This document shows, piece after piece, positions 12,201-22,560 of a stretch of 64,000 nucleotides of DNA. The notes under the pieces were generated by a model that saw only the letters and a list, made by a program, of their open reading frames with translations, did no database searches and had not been told where the DNA came from. How positions within the stretch are numbered: position 1 is the stretch's first letter; every line of letters begins with the position of its first letter. The position numbers were made by a program, and so were the translations under genes. Origin of the DNA: Acanthaster planci (taxonomy: Eukaryota > Echinodermata > Asteroidea > Valvatida > Acanthasteridae); contig NW_019091625.1 of the NCBI RefSeq assembly GCF_001949145.1, positions 163,186 to 227,185 of the forward strand. Reading direction: 5' to 3'.

Positions 12201-15200
12201 TGAAGTCAAATTCCAAGCATGTAGTTGGTTTAATGGTCAGTAAAGTCAGTGCTAAGTTTGATGAAATTGCTTTTTATAGTTATCCTCAGGCAAAGTAGCT
12301 GCTAACAATGCACCTCGAATATTCCTTTATCATAAAGAAGTGTTCTCAAAGGTATGGCGATAAAATTGAATTTGTTCGACAAATTTAATTTCCTACTGTA
12401 TGTGAAGGAAGATCTGGTAAATTACAAAGAGAAGGAAAAAAATTATTCAATCCTAAGCTTGACTTGACCAGAATTTCTGCTAATTGATTGTAAATCAGTT
12501 TGAATGGGGGTATGACTCACCTGTGGCTGGACGCTGCAAAGAAGAAAAAATGTGCCCTCTACATTGCATTGAAATTTGCTGGCCAAAATAATTTCTAAAA
12601 GGAATGGGATTATGGGTTCATCTGACAGTCATAATTTTACTGATCCTGAGAAAATTGAACTGTGTAGTGTCACTGGCTTCCACCCCTCCCTCTCCCCTTC
12701 CGGTGTGCCATAATGAAGGGAGATGCATCAAACTTGAGGGGCGGAATTAGCACCAAGTATCTAAGGAAGTCCATATAGTAACTGCGTATACATTTGCAGA
12801 TTTAATGATGGGGTAAACGCTGTGATTATTTGTTCCCTGCAATACGGCTGATCAGCTTAACCAGATAACAATGACTTGGTCAACATGGAATGTTGTGCTT
12901 GCATGCCCATATGTATTCATTCATAATCTCCCACGCAAATCCGGTCACACTGTAGACCGACATTTGGGAAAGTGTCATCAGACTGTCAAGCAAGAATTAA
13001 TCCTTCTCCACGGATGGTTGCGTGACCATATTACCCCATGTACAGTTGTATGCACTTATGTGGGGGTAAGGTTCATGCATGCCAACTGGACAAATTATTC
13101 GTCGTGGTTCAGAACGGCTTAAGCCTTATTCACCACTGGATTCACAGTTTCAGGATAATACAACGATACCTGGCACTTTGATGTGTTTCCAGCCAGTGAA
13201 TTTTGCCTGTGTCTGCTCAGGGAATCACTTTCCACAGGGAGTTTGAAATGAAGACTGCAGGCAAGTCATGTTCTCATCGTATCCATGTGTAACTTGAAAA
13301 GAGATCAGAGGCCCAATAATAAGCTTGAGGCTCTCAGATGAAAGGAAGATTTAAACAGTTGCCTTTGTTCTTCCAACCCCCCCTGCAAAAAACACCTGGT
13401 GTCACTATGAACCCCCCTAAATAAATTGTTACGTTCTTTGTATACATTCATTTAAATTACAGAAATTTAAATTGAAGAAATTTGTGAACAGAAATTTTGT
13501 AATTAAAATGTGTCAGTTCCTTTTTCTGATTGATAGGCTTAGGGCAAATGAAGTGTCGGCCCTTTATAGTGAGGTGTTGAATATTTTTGCCTGCATGAAA
13601 ATATAAAGTACGTATACTGCATATCAGAAAAGGGAATTGCTTCTTCTGCCTTCTTGATGATGCGTGTCTTTTGTGTATTGCCAGAGGTTTTCATCAAACA
13701 CAGATGGAGTGGTTACACCATATCAAAAATTTATGTGCACAAAGGATGGCACCAGCAGAACAATGACATCCTGGCTCCCCTGGCTACCAGCACAACTCTA
13801 TATCAATTGTATGCTGCAAAACATTCTAAGTGATGGAAATGTGTTGCCCTGGCAACCCTGAGATGGATTTTTGAGTCAGGAGGGAGTCCTTATCTTGCCA
13901 AAGAGCAGAATGCCTTTTTTTTAGTCTCACCATTCCCAAAACGTGGCCTAGAGACTGGCTGTGTGTGAGCGCTACAAAATAGAAGACGTGACTGCTTCTC
14001 GGATGTAAGCGGTTAATTTATCATCAGGGTCTGGTTGCTGCTGCCAGTGTTGCAGGCTGAAGTAGGGGGGAGGGCTGAATGCATTCTACTCACCATCAAA
14101 TGCTTCGTATATTTTTCCTGTCACTAATTGGTCGTTAACTGGAGGGGGAGATGTCTGGTGGCAAAATAAACCCAAGGACTTCTGTAAATGAAACCTTCAG
14201 AGGGGAATTTGTCTGTTGATAATTCACACTTCAATTAATAACTTTCTCAACAGAAATACACACTGTGTAAGCATGTATTTTACTGGAGAGAATTTGACCT
14301 TCAATCAGATGTGACTGTGATCCCCAATCTAAAAAAAAAAGGTGTGGTGGTAATTTTATGCTGTACCTGGGTTATATGCATTATGCATTGAGTACCTTGA
14401 GTGCCTACATTGGGCACCTTGAGGAACAACCGTTTTTTTTTAGATTTTAGAATCTTTGCAAGCAGCATATAACAAAACACTTATACAGAATGGATGGGAT
14501 GAGTTGTTAAAGTTTATGCACCTGAACATTTGCACTGTGTTGTGACAGAGGCTGATCAAATGCTTCATCCGACCCTAGTTTTTTTCAGCCAATTTACACA
14601 TGTACAGTACATGTACATCTAACACATCCTTTGAAATCCTTTGAAAAATGTCATAGCAGTTGTCATTTGGTAAAGTAATCGAAAAGGAAAATGCATCACA
14701 ATCGTTGGGGATTTCCAAAGCCATGACTGCGGTCAGGTACATGCATGTCAGAGTTACTTGTGTACATTGTGGCACATTTTGGCAGGAAGTCAGCATTGAT
14801 TTCTTACATTAATCAAGAACACACTTTTCAGTTTTCCATTTTCAAATGTCAATTCATTAGTTGAAAGACATCGCAACAAAATCTCAAATCTTCATCCTCT
14901 GAATGTTGCGTCTTTTTAAAAATTGTTCCTGAATAAAAAATCTGTTAGGTTTGAAAACTGTATGCAACATTTTGAAGATTATGAGATTCCACTTTCCAAA
15001 AATTGAAATTGATAAAAAGGAAAAGAAAAATCACCCCATTAGGCGTATTAAAAGAAGAGAGAGGGAGATAAGAGGGAGAAAAACAGTTTCATCTCTGGGT
15101 ATTTTCAAAAGGGGAGGAGGTGACCTTTTTCTTTTTATCAAAGATGGTGGATTTTATTTTTCCAAAGTGGTGGATGGATATTTGCAATTCTTATCATTAT

Positions 15201-16409
15201 CTTTGTGTCTAGAAGAGTTTTCATCATATTAATTAACAGACTTTATACTTGCATTTACTGCTACGAGCAAATACAGGGGAAAAGCAGAGAGCTGGTAATA
15301 ATAAATTGCACAGATCCCTAACAGTCCCAAATCATCCGATTTCATTATGGTTTTACGTACACCTTAGGGAGTTAGGGTTTTTTTCACCTGCTTCTTTGGC
15401 TCTACAATGTACTACACATTTTTTGTAATACAGTATTTTAAAGACGGTTCTCTATCATTTCTGCATCTCAAAAAGATGTATAAATCAATGTCCCCACTGA
15501 AATGTTTTGCCTCTCATCAGTTGCCATTTACAGTGGCCCTTCATCTGGCCAATATCCTTGTTAAGATTTTGACCTTTGAAGATAGCAGTGGTCATGTAAT
15601 GCAGCCTGTAAGGCGATAGCCTTCTAATTGTATCGCCTGCAGCAAATGCCAGCTCTGATCAAATGGTGTCCACTGATAGGTCAAATGTATGCGCAGTAAC
15701 AAAATGGATGTGTACACATACCAGTAGGGGTACATGTACCAATATGATGATACCTTGTTGCTATGAGATGTGCATACATGTATCTGTTGGGTTTGCATCT
15801 GGTTTTGTAATTTTAGACGTCTGTTTTGATATAGCATGCAAGATATGAGACAGCCTCACAGCCTTGAAAAGAGTTACATCCGTTCTAATAAAAATGACAT
15901 GTATTTGTGTAACTTTACAATTGTCACAACAATTGATATTGAACTGTATAGTACTTACTGTATATAAACCAGTAAAACACTCTTTGCAAAATGTGAGGAA
16001 ATCCGTTTGATGGGAGAAAAAATTTCTGTCAATTGTCACAGTTCCAGGAAAGCTTTTTTCCTCCCCTGAGGAGATCATTTTGAAATGCGACACTGCCCAG
16101 GTACCTGTCTGAAACTGAAAGCAATATCTCTCGTGAATGGTTGAAAGATGTGGTGACCCAGTTTGAATTTGATGCCAACAGAGTGTACAAAGTGGAGATT
16201 CTGGTATTTGAAATGTAAATTACAAGAACTGCTGCCAACTGCTTGCTGAATACATTGACTCCAAATATACGAATCAGGAAGGGGAAAAAAAAGAAAAGAA
16301 ATTTGGCCTTTTGGGCATTGACGTGAGAACATTGTGTAAGAGGCAAGAGACCAAAAGTGGATTAACAGATTTGCCATGAGATGGGATTTGGACTTTCACT
16401 GAAATTGAC
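9241..16409. other. Long non-coding stretch
   Basis: Repeat-poor by eye. It holds TACATGTA palindromes (9532, 10969, 11121, near 14605, 15731, 15776) and a small tandem duplication at 12111-12153. A poly-A/poly-T pair near 14326-14446 could form a weak stem. No exon, RNA gene or TE terminus could be supported. Confidence 0.5.
12111..12153. repeat. 22-bp unit tandemly duplicated
   Basis: Two consecutive copies begin AGTCACTGCAATAGAAAACA, starting at 12111 and at 12133. They are identical across the first 21 bases, so this is a recent slippage-type duplication. Confidence 0.85.
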
Positions 16410-16738
16410 TACCCTAAGAGCCATACCGGTAGGGGCACAAGCCCTTGGCAGGTTCAACCGAGTTGGTCAGGTTAACGGATAGGGGCCAGACCAATTGCAA
16501 CTTACCCCCTCTCCGGGTCGGGTTTGGGGCATAAGGCTAGCAACCCACCCCTGTAAAAACTTTCCTTGCTACGAAAACCAACTGCAGTGAAGGTCTACCT
16601 GGGTCTTTGAGCCCACACAATCAGGCTAGACGTCCTGCCAGACGTAATGAGTGTCATCCCTCAAACTCACAAGGTAGGGGTTGCCGCGATCCCACGGTTT
16701 GCGCGTCGGCCACACATAATTTGACAAGGCACCCATTT

Positions 16739-17347
16739 CATGTTGCGACCTGGAATGTGCTTAAGCTAAACCCACCGGGCTTCTCATCACTGTTGTCGCA
16801 CTAGCTGTCTCGTCTAAACGTGGCTATTGCTGGTCTGCAAGAAATACGGTGGACTGGATGCGGAGAGACCGTGATGGATGAGTGTAAATTACTATGGAGC
16901 AGCGAGGACTCGATGCATGTGCAGGGGGTTGGCTTTAGCAGTCCACCATAGACATGCTGCCACAATCACACGTTTGAGACACGTCCACAGGTTTCTGTTC
17001 ATCTTTGTCTGTTGTGCACCGACAGATGTAGCAGAGGAGGCACATAAGAATGTTTTCTATCACCAGCTTAACGACGAGCTTCCCCGGATTTTATCGGCAT
17101 GACATCACCGTTGTGCTAAGTGACATGAATGCCACGATTGAGCACATTGTTGGCCCGTTCCACTATGGAACGGGCCAACAGTGACCGCCTTCTACTACTC
17201 TGTGCCACATATAACCTCAAGGTCGCGAGCACCTGGTTCCAGCACCAACTGATCCACTGCACCACGTGGTACTCTAACCAAGACCATCGTCCATATTTTG
17301 ATCACCGGTCGATGGAAAGTCCTTACAGATTGCTGAGTCTTCCGTAG
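16739..17347 (+). pseudogene. LINE endonuclease domain remnant
   Basis: In broken frames the translation shows HVATWNVLKLN at the start, IAGLQEIRWTG near 16830-16860, CAPTDVAEEAHKNVFYHQL near 17017-17075, VLSDMNAT near 17114-17137, then SDRLLLLCATYNLKVASTWF near 17180-17240. These match the usual order of APE endonuclease blocks in LINEs: start W-N-V, then E-x-R-W, the Y-A-P-T strand and the G-D-x-N motif, here SDMN. Stops and at least two frame changes interrupt it, one of them inside the palindrome at 17148-17180. It is a dead copy. Confidence 0.8.
17148..17180. repeat. Perfect 14-bp palindrome inside the LINE
   Basis: TGTTGGCCCGTTCC, then ACTAT, then GGAACGGGCCAACA: every base of the arms pairs. 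The reading frame of the endonuclease breaks within the right arm, since upstream it reads VGPFHYGT and downstream the natural continuation SDRLLLLC is in another frame. Confidence 0.9.
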
Positions 17348-17929
17348 CGCAGAACTGGGTCATACAGACCATCTTCGCCGTGGGCTTCGGACCCCACCTG
17401 CAACAGCACACTTACAATGACAAGTTGCACATACCAGCATATGCAAAGCAGTATGCTATTGAAGTCAAAAATAGGTTTGATTAGTGATCAAATGATTAGT
17501 CTTGTGAAGCGTCACAAAAAGAACCAACCATGGATCACTACAGCTATTTTAGACCAGGTAGACTGCTGCTGTAAACTCAGACTGAAGGGTGACAGAGAAG
17601 CCCACTGAGAGGCTATCAGACAGTGTCGTAGGAAGCTGTGTGAAGATCGCTCAAAATGGCTTGAGGGGATAGCTAACTCTTCTGAGGATGCGTTCTACCA
17701 TGGCAACATGCGCTCTGCTTACAAGCGCATAAAGGAACTCTCATTGCATCAACGACGTCGCACCTATCCTCTGCTAGGAACTGATGGCTCCATCTTGACA
17801 GAGGCATCTGCGAAATTAACCTGTTGGTGCAAGCACTACTTTACTGCCCTGAACAAGCCCCCCCTCCACCATCCCTCAGCCTCCAAGACTTCGCCAACTC
17901 AAGTTCCCCAGATGAGTTTGTGTCATTGA

Positions 17930-18715
17930 TCCACCCTCTATATTTGAAGTCAAGAAAGCCATCAAAAAGCTGACTTCCGGTCGGGCTCCAGGTACAGATG
18001 GAATCACCATCGATATGCTGAAGGCCTCCTTGGACACAGTGGCACCGCGGCTGACCAACTTCTGTGGTAGAAATCTGGGACTCAGAGACTGTCCCACCTG
18101 AATGGAGGGAAGGAATTATAGTATCCCTCTATAAGAACAAAGGAGATGTCAGGAGTTCGGCTAATTATCGTCCTACCATACTCCTCTCCATTCCCTCAAA
18201 GGTAGTCACCTCCCTAATCCCTTCAGCGAATATGGCCTCTCCTTCTATCCAGACGGCAGCCCCGGCAAGCAGGGTTCACCCCATATAGATCCACTACTGA
18301 CAGCGTCCTAGCTCTGCGAGCCCTGGCAGAGCAACGAAGGGAATTTCAGCGTCCCATTCTAGCGGTCTACAATGTACATAGATCTGAAGGCTACGTTCGA
18401 TTTACTAGACCAAGATGCTTGCAGGGTATTGGAGTCCCTCCAAAGTACATTAGGCTTTTCCAGGCACTGTACTCCAATACCACGTGCAGAGCCAGGGCAG
18501 AGGGAGCTCTATCAGACGCGTTTTCCACCGCCTCTGGTGTGCGACAGGGATGTGTGGCCGCCCTGAACCTGTTCAATGTTGGCGAGGACTACTGGCTTAG
18601 CAAGTCTCTGGAGCGGTGCCCAAACCTTGGTGTCAACTACCATTTCCAAATGATTGACTTGTTCAATGCTGATGATTTGGCAATCTTTGCAGAGCTCCTA
18701 GATACAATCACATGA
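17930..18715 (+). pseudogene. LINE reverse transcriptase remnant
   Basis: Recognisable blocks lie in shifting frames. FEVKKAIKKLTSGRAPGTDG is near 17945-18005, VPPEWREGIIVSLYKNKGD near 18088-18150, and ANYRPTILLSIPSKV near 18158-18205. YIDLKATFDLLDQ is near 18374-18412, GVPPKYIRLFQALYSNT near 18428-18480, and ASGVRQGC near 18530-18555. The catalytic-motif block FNADDLAIFAE is near 18662-18694. This is the standard order of RT blocks 0 to 5. The catalytic motif is normally F/Y-A-D-D; here an Asn precedes ADD, a change one base away from Tyr. Between the Y-I-D-L block and the G-V-P-P block the frame shifts. The thumb and 3' coding part are missing or unrecognisable. Confidence 0.85.
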
Positions 18716-18929
18716 TTTTCAGCTGCTTGCTGTAGTGAGGCATCCGGTGTTGCTTTGCTGTCATCAGACAAAGGCTCAAGGTTTAAAAGCCAAAGCCAGT
18801 GTTGTGAGCCAAAATCTCAGCCAGGGTTTGATAGCTGGCTACAAAAAATTCTGCTGCGGAGAAAACCAGGAAGGCGTTACCCACTGCAGAAATGTAGTAA
18901 AACCAAAAAAAAAAAAAAGAAAAAAGAAT

Positions 18930-21141
18930 TTGTTTGAAGCAAATTGTGCCCACCTGTTCCCAATCATGCACACATCATATGTGTAGCAGAATTCCGCAGT
19001 CGCACAACATATGAAACCTTACGTTCAGAAGATTGTTTCCATCTTATTACAGGTACTAGTATGTGCTGGCCTGTGCTGTGGTTCTACTAGAAAAGGAAAA
19101 TCGGAAGCTGATTGCAGCTTTACCATCCAGAGAAGGAAATTTACATGTATTGAACGTCTGCATGCTTTCGTCAGTTCCATCAGTTGTCCAAATATATGTT
19201 TAAAATGTGTGGCAAGTTAAAGTCCACACTTTGTGCCAAAAATTAAACAGCATTTTCTTAAGCACATTATTCGCTTTTTTTTCCTTCTCAATCCTTGAAA
19301 AGGAAGGGCATGCTCAAACGTACATTCACAAATTCCCTTCCCAAGGCAGTCACTGAATTGTTGGCAATTTCTTTTGGGGAAATAAAAACATTTCTACTGA
19401 CAGATTGTTTTGGTCATATGGACTCCATGCAAGAATATGAATGAGTGCACAGCATTGTGCAACCCTCTCATGAAAGCCTATAAAGTGTGTAGCACTTACC
19501 ATTCGACTCCACAATCTGTGCTCATGTCTTAAGGGTTACGTTCAACTAGTTTTCGTCTGAATGTGTCATGTCTTCATTTGGGCATCTCAGCGATGATGTT
19601 CAAGGGTCTGGCATTTTGCTCTATGCATTTGAGCCCATCTGACCTGTGATGACTGTAAATGTACATGTACATGTATGTATGTATGTATGTCATACATGTA
19701 CATTCATACTTTTACTTGTTGGTGTTACAGAAAATTTTCATCATCACTGCATTGTTGTGAATGTTCATTTTGCATTGAAGATGTTGATCAGCATGGAGCG
19801 ATGTTTTTCTTGGGTCTGCTTGCATGTACCATGAGCCAATAATCAAAAATTCTACACGGTTAGCTTATTTCAAGGGTAGCAATGAAATCTGGGTGTTGCA
19901 CATTACATGTGCTAATTTATTCCTGATTTCATAGCACGGCCCTACACAGACATTTCTGAGAAAAAGATAATTTGTGCGTAGCAAAACTTGCTTCACATCC
20001 AAAATGTCACGCATTCTCTACCTCATGGGACTGGATTTCTGCTGATTTTTGCTGTCCACATAAATTTGCTATTCCGGTATTTTTCTGCTTAAACGTATAT
20101 ACAGTTTGTATTTTGTGTTTATCTTGCTGACACATTAAGCCCAGCAAGTTCATCAAAAGTACAGGATTCCATTGTCAGCCGAACCATGTACCTAGAGCCC
20201 ATGTCGTTGGTGAAAATTTCCAATAATGTCTTTTGTTCTCCCCATTTATTGCATGTCGTTTTTAGAATGGCGAATATGAGGTCGATTTGAACCACTTTTT
20301 AAGCAGTCTGGTAGATAACAACAACATGGTAGGTTCTCCCAGGCCAGTCGCCTTGTAACTTGACCACCCATTGCTAAAACTATTAGATTTGTGGTTATTT
20401 TGTGCCTACTAATTGAACAAAAAATGCCTTCATTTACTCACACTTGGTCATGGTCGGATTCTACTAACAGTTTCTTTACAATAATGTGGTTGTCTCTGTC
20501 TGTTTTGAGTTTATAGTTAAATACTTGTAGCTTTGAAACTGTCCATTGGGTTTGCCATACCATATATGTTGAGTGTTTCTTAATTTGGTAGGGGGTTTTC
20601 TTGAGGTGTTTCTTTCTGTACTAACATCATTTACCAATTTAATTCCTAATGCAATGGGTCAGAGCTGTCACTTGTACTTTAATCCAGTGGTTGGACAGAA
20701 GCAGTCTTCTATGATATTGATATCATCGGTTTGCTCCGGACTGTGTGTGTGTGCATCAGTAGACTAGGGTTGTCGATTAGCATTGGGTACCATCCAAATA
20801 TCTCGCTCATTGGGGTCAGGGAACTGGATCCAAATTACGGGACTGGATACCCACATCAAACTTTGAAAAATTAAAACAAAGAAAAACAAAGGTACATGTA
20901 TTTGGGTTTTTTGTGGAAAATTTGAAAATAAAACCAGGCTATGTGTACATACTGGAAGGTCAAGGCCTTCGCATGGGACCACCTTGGTGGAGAGGGCTAG
21001 CGTCCACATGAAGATATTTATTGTACACGGAATGCTGGAACTGATTTCACATAAACATCCAAAGGTTCTTGTGGAGTATTTTGGGGTAAAGGAAATGGTC
21101 AACTTGAAAGCATATTTCATGCATGTTTTTTTTTTTCTCCT
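18930..21141. other. Non-coding stretch with a TACATGTA/TATG simple repeat
   Basis: The region holds a small simple repeat at about 19656-19702, where TACATG units pass into TATG units and return to TACATGTA. Nothing else is recognised. The minus strand is open from 21189 to 20764 but shows no known domain, and part of it lies opposite the + strand frame at 21142. Confidence 0.5.
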
Positions 21142-21426
21142 GTGAATTTTTGGAATGGGTTTTTGCGGTATGTGGATGCCCAGGGACATGTGTTTTACCC
21201 CTGTATCTCAGTAGGAAGTCTAGCTCCCTTTGCTCAGGTAAATGCACAGTACTGTGGCATAGGCACGCCAAACGCCCGATCCGACTACCCACCACTAATA
21301 ACAAGGGAGGCCCTTACAGAGAAAATAAAAACCCTGTTTGGGAACAGGGACAAAATATATTATGTAACAGCTTCAGGTCGCTGTGTGAGGTTGTGGGCTC
21401 TAAAGAAGGACAAAAGGAATAGATGA
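21142..21426 (+). CDS. Unrecognised open frame, possible exon or element remnant
   Basis: A frame of about 94 codons runs to a TGA at 21424-21426. It has a GTG, not an ATG, at its left end, so any real product would need an upstream exon or start. The translation looks protein-like: aromatic-rich at the start (FWNGFLRYVDAQGHVFY), a central hydrophilic part, and a basic end (RLWALKKDKRNR). I do not recognise the family. A T-run precedes it but there is no clear AG acceptor at its left end. A tRNA-like unit begins at its stop codon, so it could be the coding tail of a retroelement, or a 3' exon with a SINE in the untranslated region. The opposite strand is also open, which weakens the coding case. 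Confidence 0.25.
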   Translation: MNFWNGFLRYVDAQGHVFYPCISVGSLAPFAQVNAQYCGIGTPNARSDYPPLITREALTEKIKTLFGNRDKIYYVTASGRCVRLWALKKDKRNR

Positions 21427-21496
21427 GCTGGCTTGTGTAGCATAGTGGGCAAGGAAAGGATCAGTATTGTGAGTGAACAGTTCAAATCCCGGAGGA
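21425..21496 (+). repeat. tRNA-like unit / SINE head
   Basis: An A-box match TAGCATAGTGGG at 21438-21449 and a B-box match AGTTCAAATCCCGG at 21479-21492 are spaced as in a tRNA. The acceptor ends do not pair well, so this is not called a functional tRNA gene. A long T-rich tract (about 21500-21535) follows directly, as seen after many SINE heads or at RNA polymerase III stops. Confidence 0.6.
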
Positions 21497-21500
21497 TATT

Positions 21501-22178
21501 TTTTTTATTTATTTTTTTATTTTTTATTTTTTTTTAAATGCTCTCCTCTTGGAAGGGATCAATTTTGAAAGGCTGTTATACTGCCCAGCTCAGGTTTGAA
21601 GCTGTAAAGTATATTTTATTTAAGGACAAAAACTCACGTCCGTGCATTCTCGATCAGGTATTACCATAATGTATTTGGGCCCCATTCCAAATGGGGGCTA
21701 TTCTGTGTTAAAGCCTGGTTTGTTATCAGCAGTAGGTAGTCAGGTCAACTGGCCATTGCAGCATTGGGCATCATTGTGCATAGCTGACCGTTCTCTTCAG
21801 AAAAGATTTCTGTGCAATCTCTGGCCCTTTGCTGGCAAGTTGCCTGAGGGGGCCGATATAATCATGTCTGGACAAGCACAGCAATTGGCAGGGTTCTGGT
21901 ACAGTCCCTGATTATTTTGATGCATGTCCACTGAACACCTTGCATTAAAAGGTGCATCCAAATGGTTTTAGAGTGAGGGATCAGTCTTCGCGTAATGCAG
22001 ATGTGTGGGTAAGGCGGCATTAAAACCAACCATAGCTCTAGAAGCCTAAAGATGCTGCACATGTCTCATCTGAGGGTGAACTGTGAAATGCTCACAGTGC
22101 GGACGAGCTGTATTGAATCATATTTACCAAGGGGAAAAATGACTTACAGTGCATGACCATGTCATGTTAGAGACCATT
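21501..22178. other. Non-coding, T-rich then unremarkable
   Basis: A T/A-rich low-complexity tract (to about 21535), then sequence without recognised features. Confidence 0.5.
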
Positions 22179-22186
22179 GTCCATAT

Positions 22187-22552
22187 CAGAGTTTCCCCTG
22201 CCTCTTCAAGCAGTGGGTGGCCCACCTCATTGATTTTAGTGATCACCTCAAGCTTTTCTGTTGAATTTTACCACTTTACACTTAAACTAGACAAAGATGA
22301 AGGAAAAAAACCAAAATTAACTTAGATATTTTGAAATAGATAGGTTTTTATATCATTCAGAATGGTAAAGAGGGACACAGAATACAAGATTGATTTATTT
22401 TAGAGGGGAAATTTGGAGTAATTGCACTATTAGACTGTGTAGAATTTATTTTAGACCTTTTTTTAAATTATTTGCTCTTCTTTTCGGCACTAGAATTTTG
22501 GAAAAATTTGTTTGCCCATCTCACAGGTAATAGTACCCCAGGGGAAACCCTG
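22187..22552. mobile_element. Non-autonomous hAT-like element, 366 bp
   Basis: The left terminus is CAGAGTTTCCCCTG and the inverted right terminus is CAGGGTTTCCCCTG, 13 of 14 bases identical. The flanks are GTCCATAT (22179-22186) and GTCAGTAT (22553-22560), an 8-bp target duplication with two differences. The C-A-G-x-G ends with 8-bp duplications define hAT transposons. The interior has no transposase frame, so it was mobilised in trans. A small palindrome GTGGGTGGCCCAC lies near its left end. Confidence 0.75.
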
Positions 22553-22560
22553 GTCAGTAT

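Larger units (their letters stand above)
16410..18929 (+). mobile_element. Degenerate non-LTR retrotransposon (LINE), poly-A tailed
   Basis: The + strand carries, in order, remnants of an APE-type endonuclease (about 16739-17347), a linker, a reverse transcriptase (about 17930-18715) and a 3' part ending in an A-rich tail (18902-18928). Several frameshifts and stops break the frames, so it cannot encode a working protein. The order, poly-A tail and motifs (ATWNV, CAPTD, SGRAPGTDGI, NADDLAIF) are those of APE-type LINEs. The clade (CR1-, RTE- or I-like) cannot be settled by eye. GC content is higher than its surroundings, as expected for decayed coding DNA. The exact 5' end and target duplication were not resolved. 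Confidence 0.85.

Noticed and set aside
14326-14446. Possible inverted repeat formed by a poly-A tract and a poly-T tract
   Set aside because: Pairing is limited to the homopolymers plus a few bases, with no target duplication.
20764-21189. A 141-codon minus-strand frame with hydrophobic runs
   Set aside because: Partly antisense to the 21142 frame. The hydrophobic stretches reflect A/T-rich codons and no family is recognised.
21425-21496. A true tRNA gene
   Set aside because: A and B boxes are present but the acceptor and anticodon stems do not pair convincingly.
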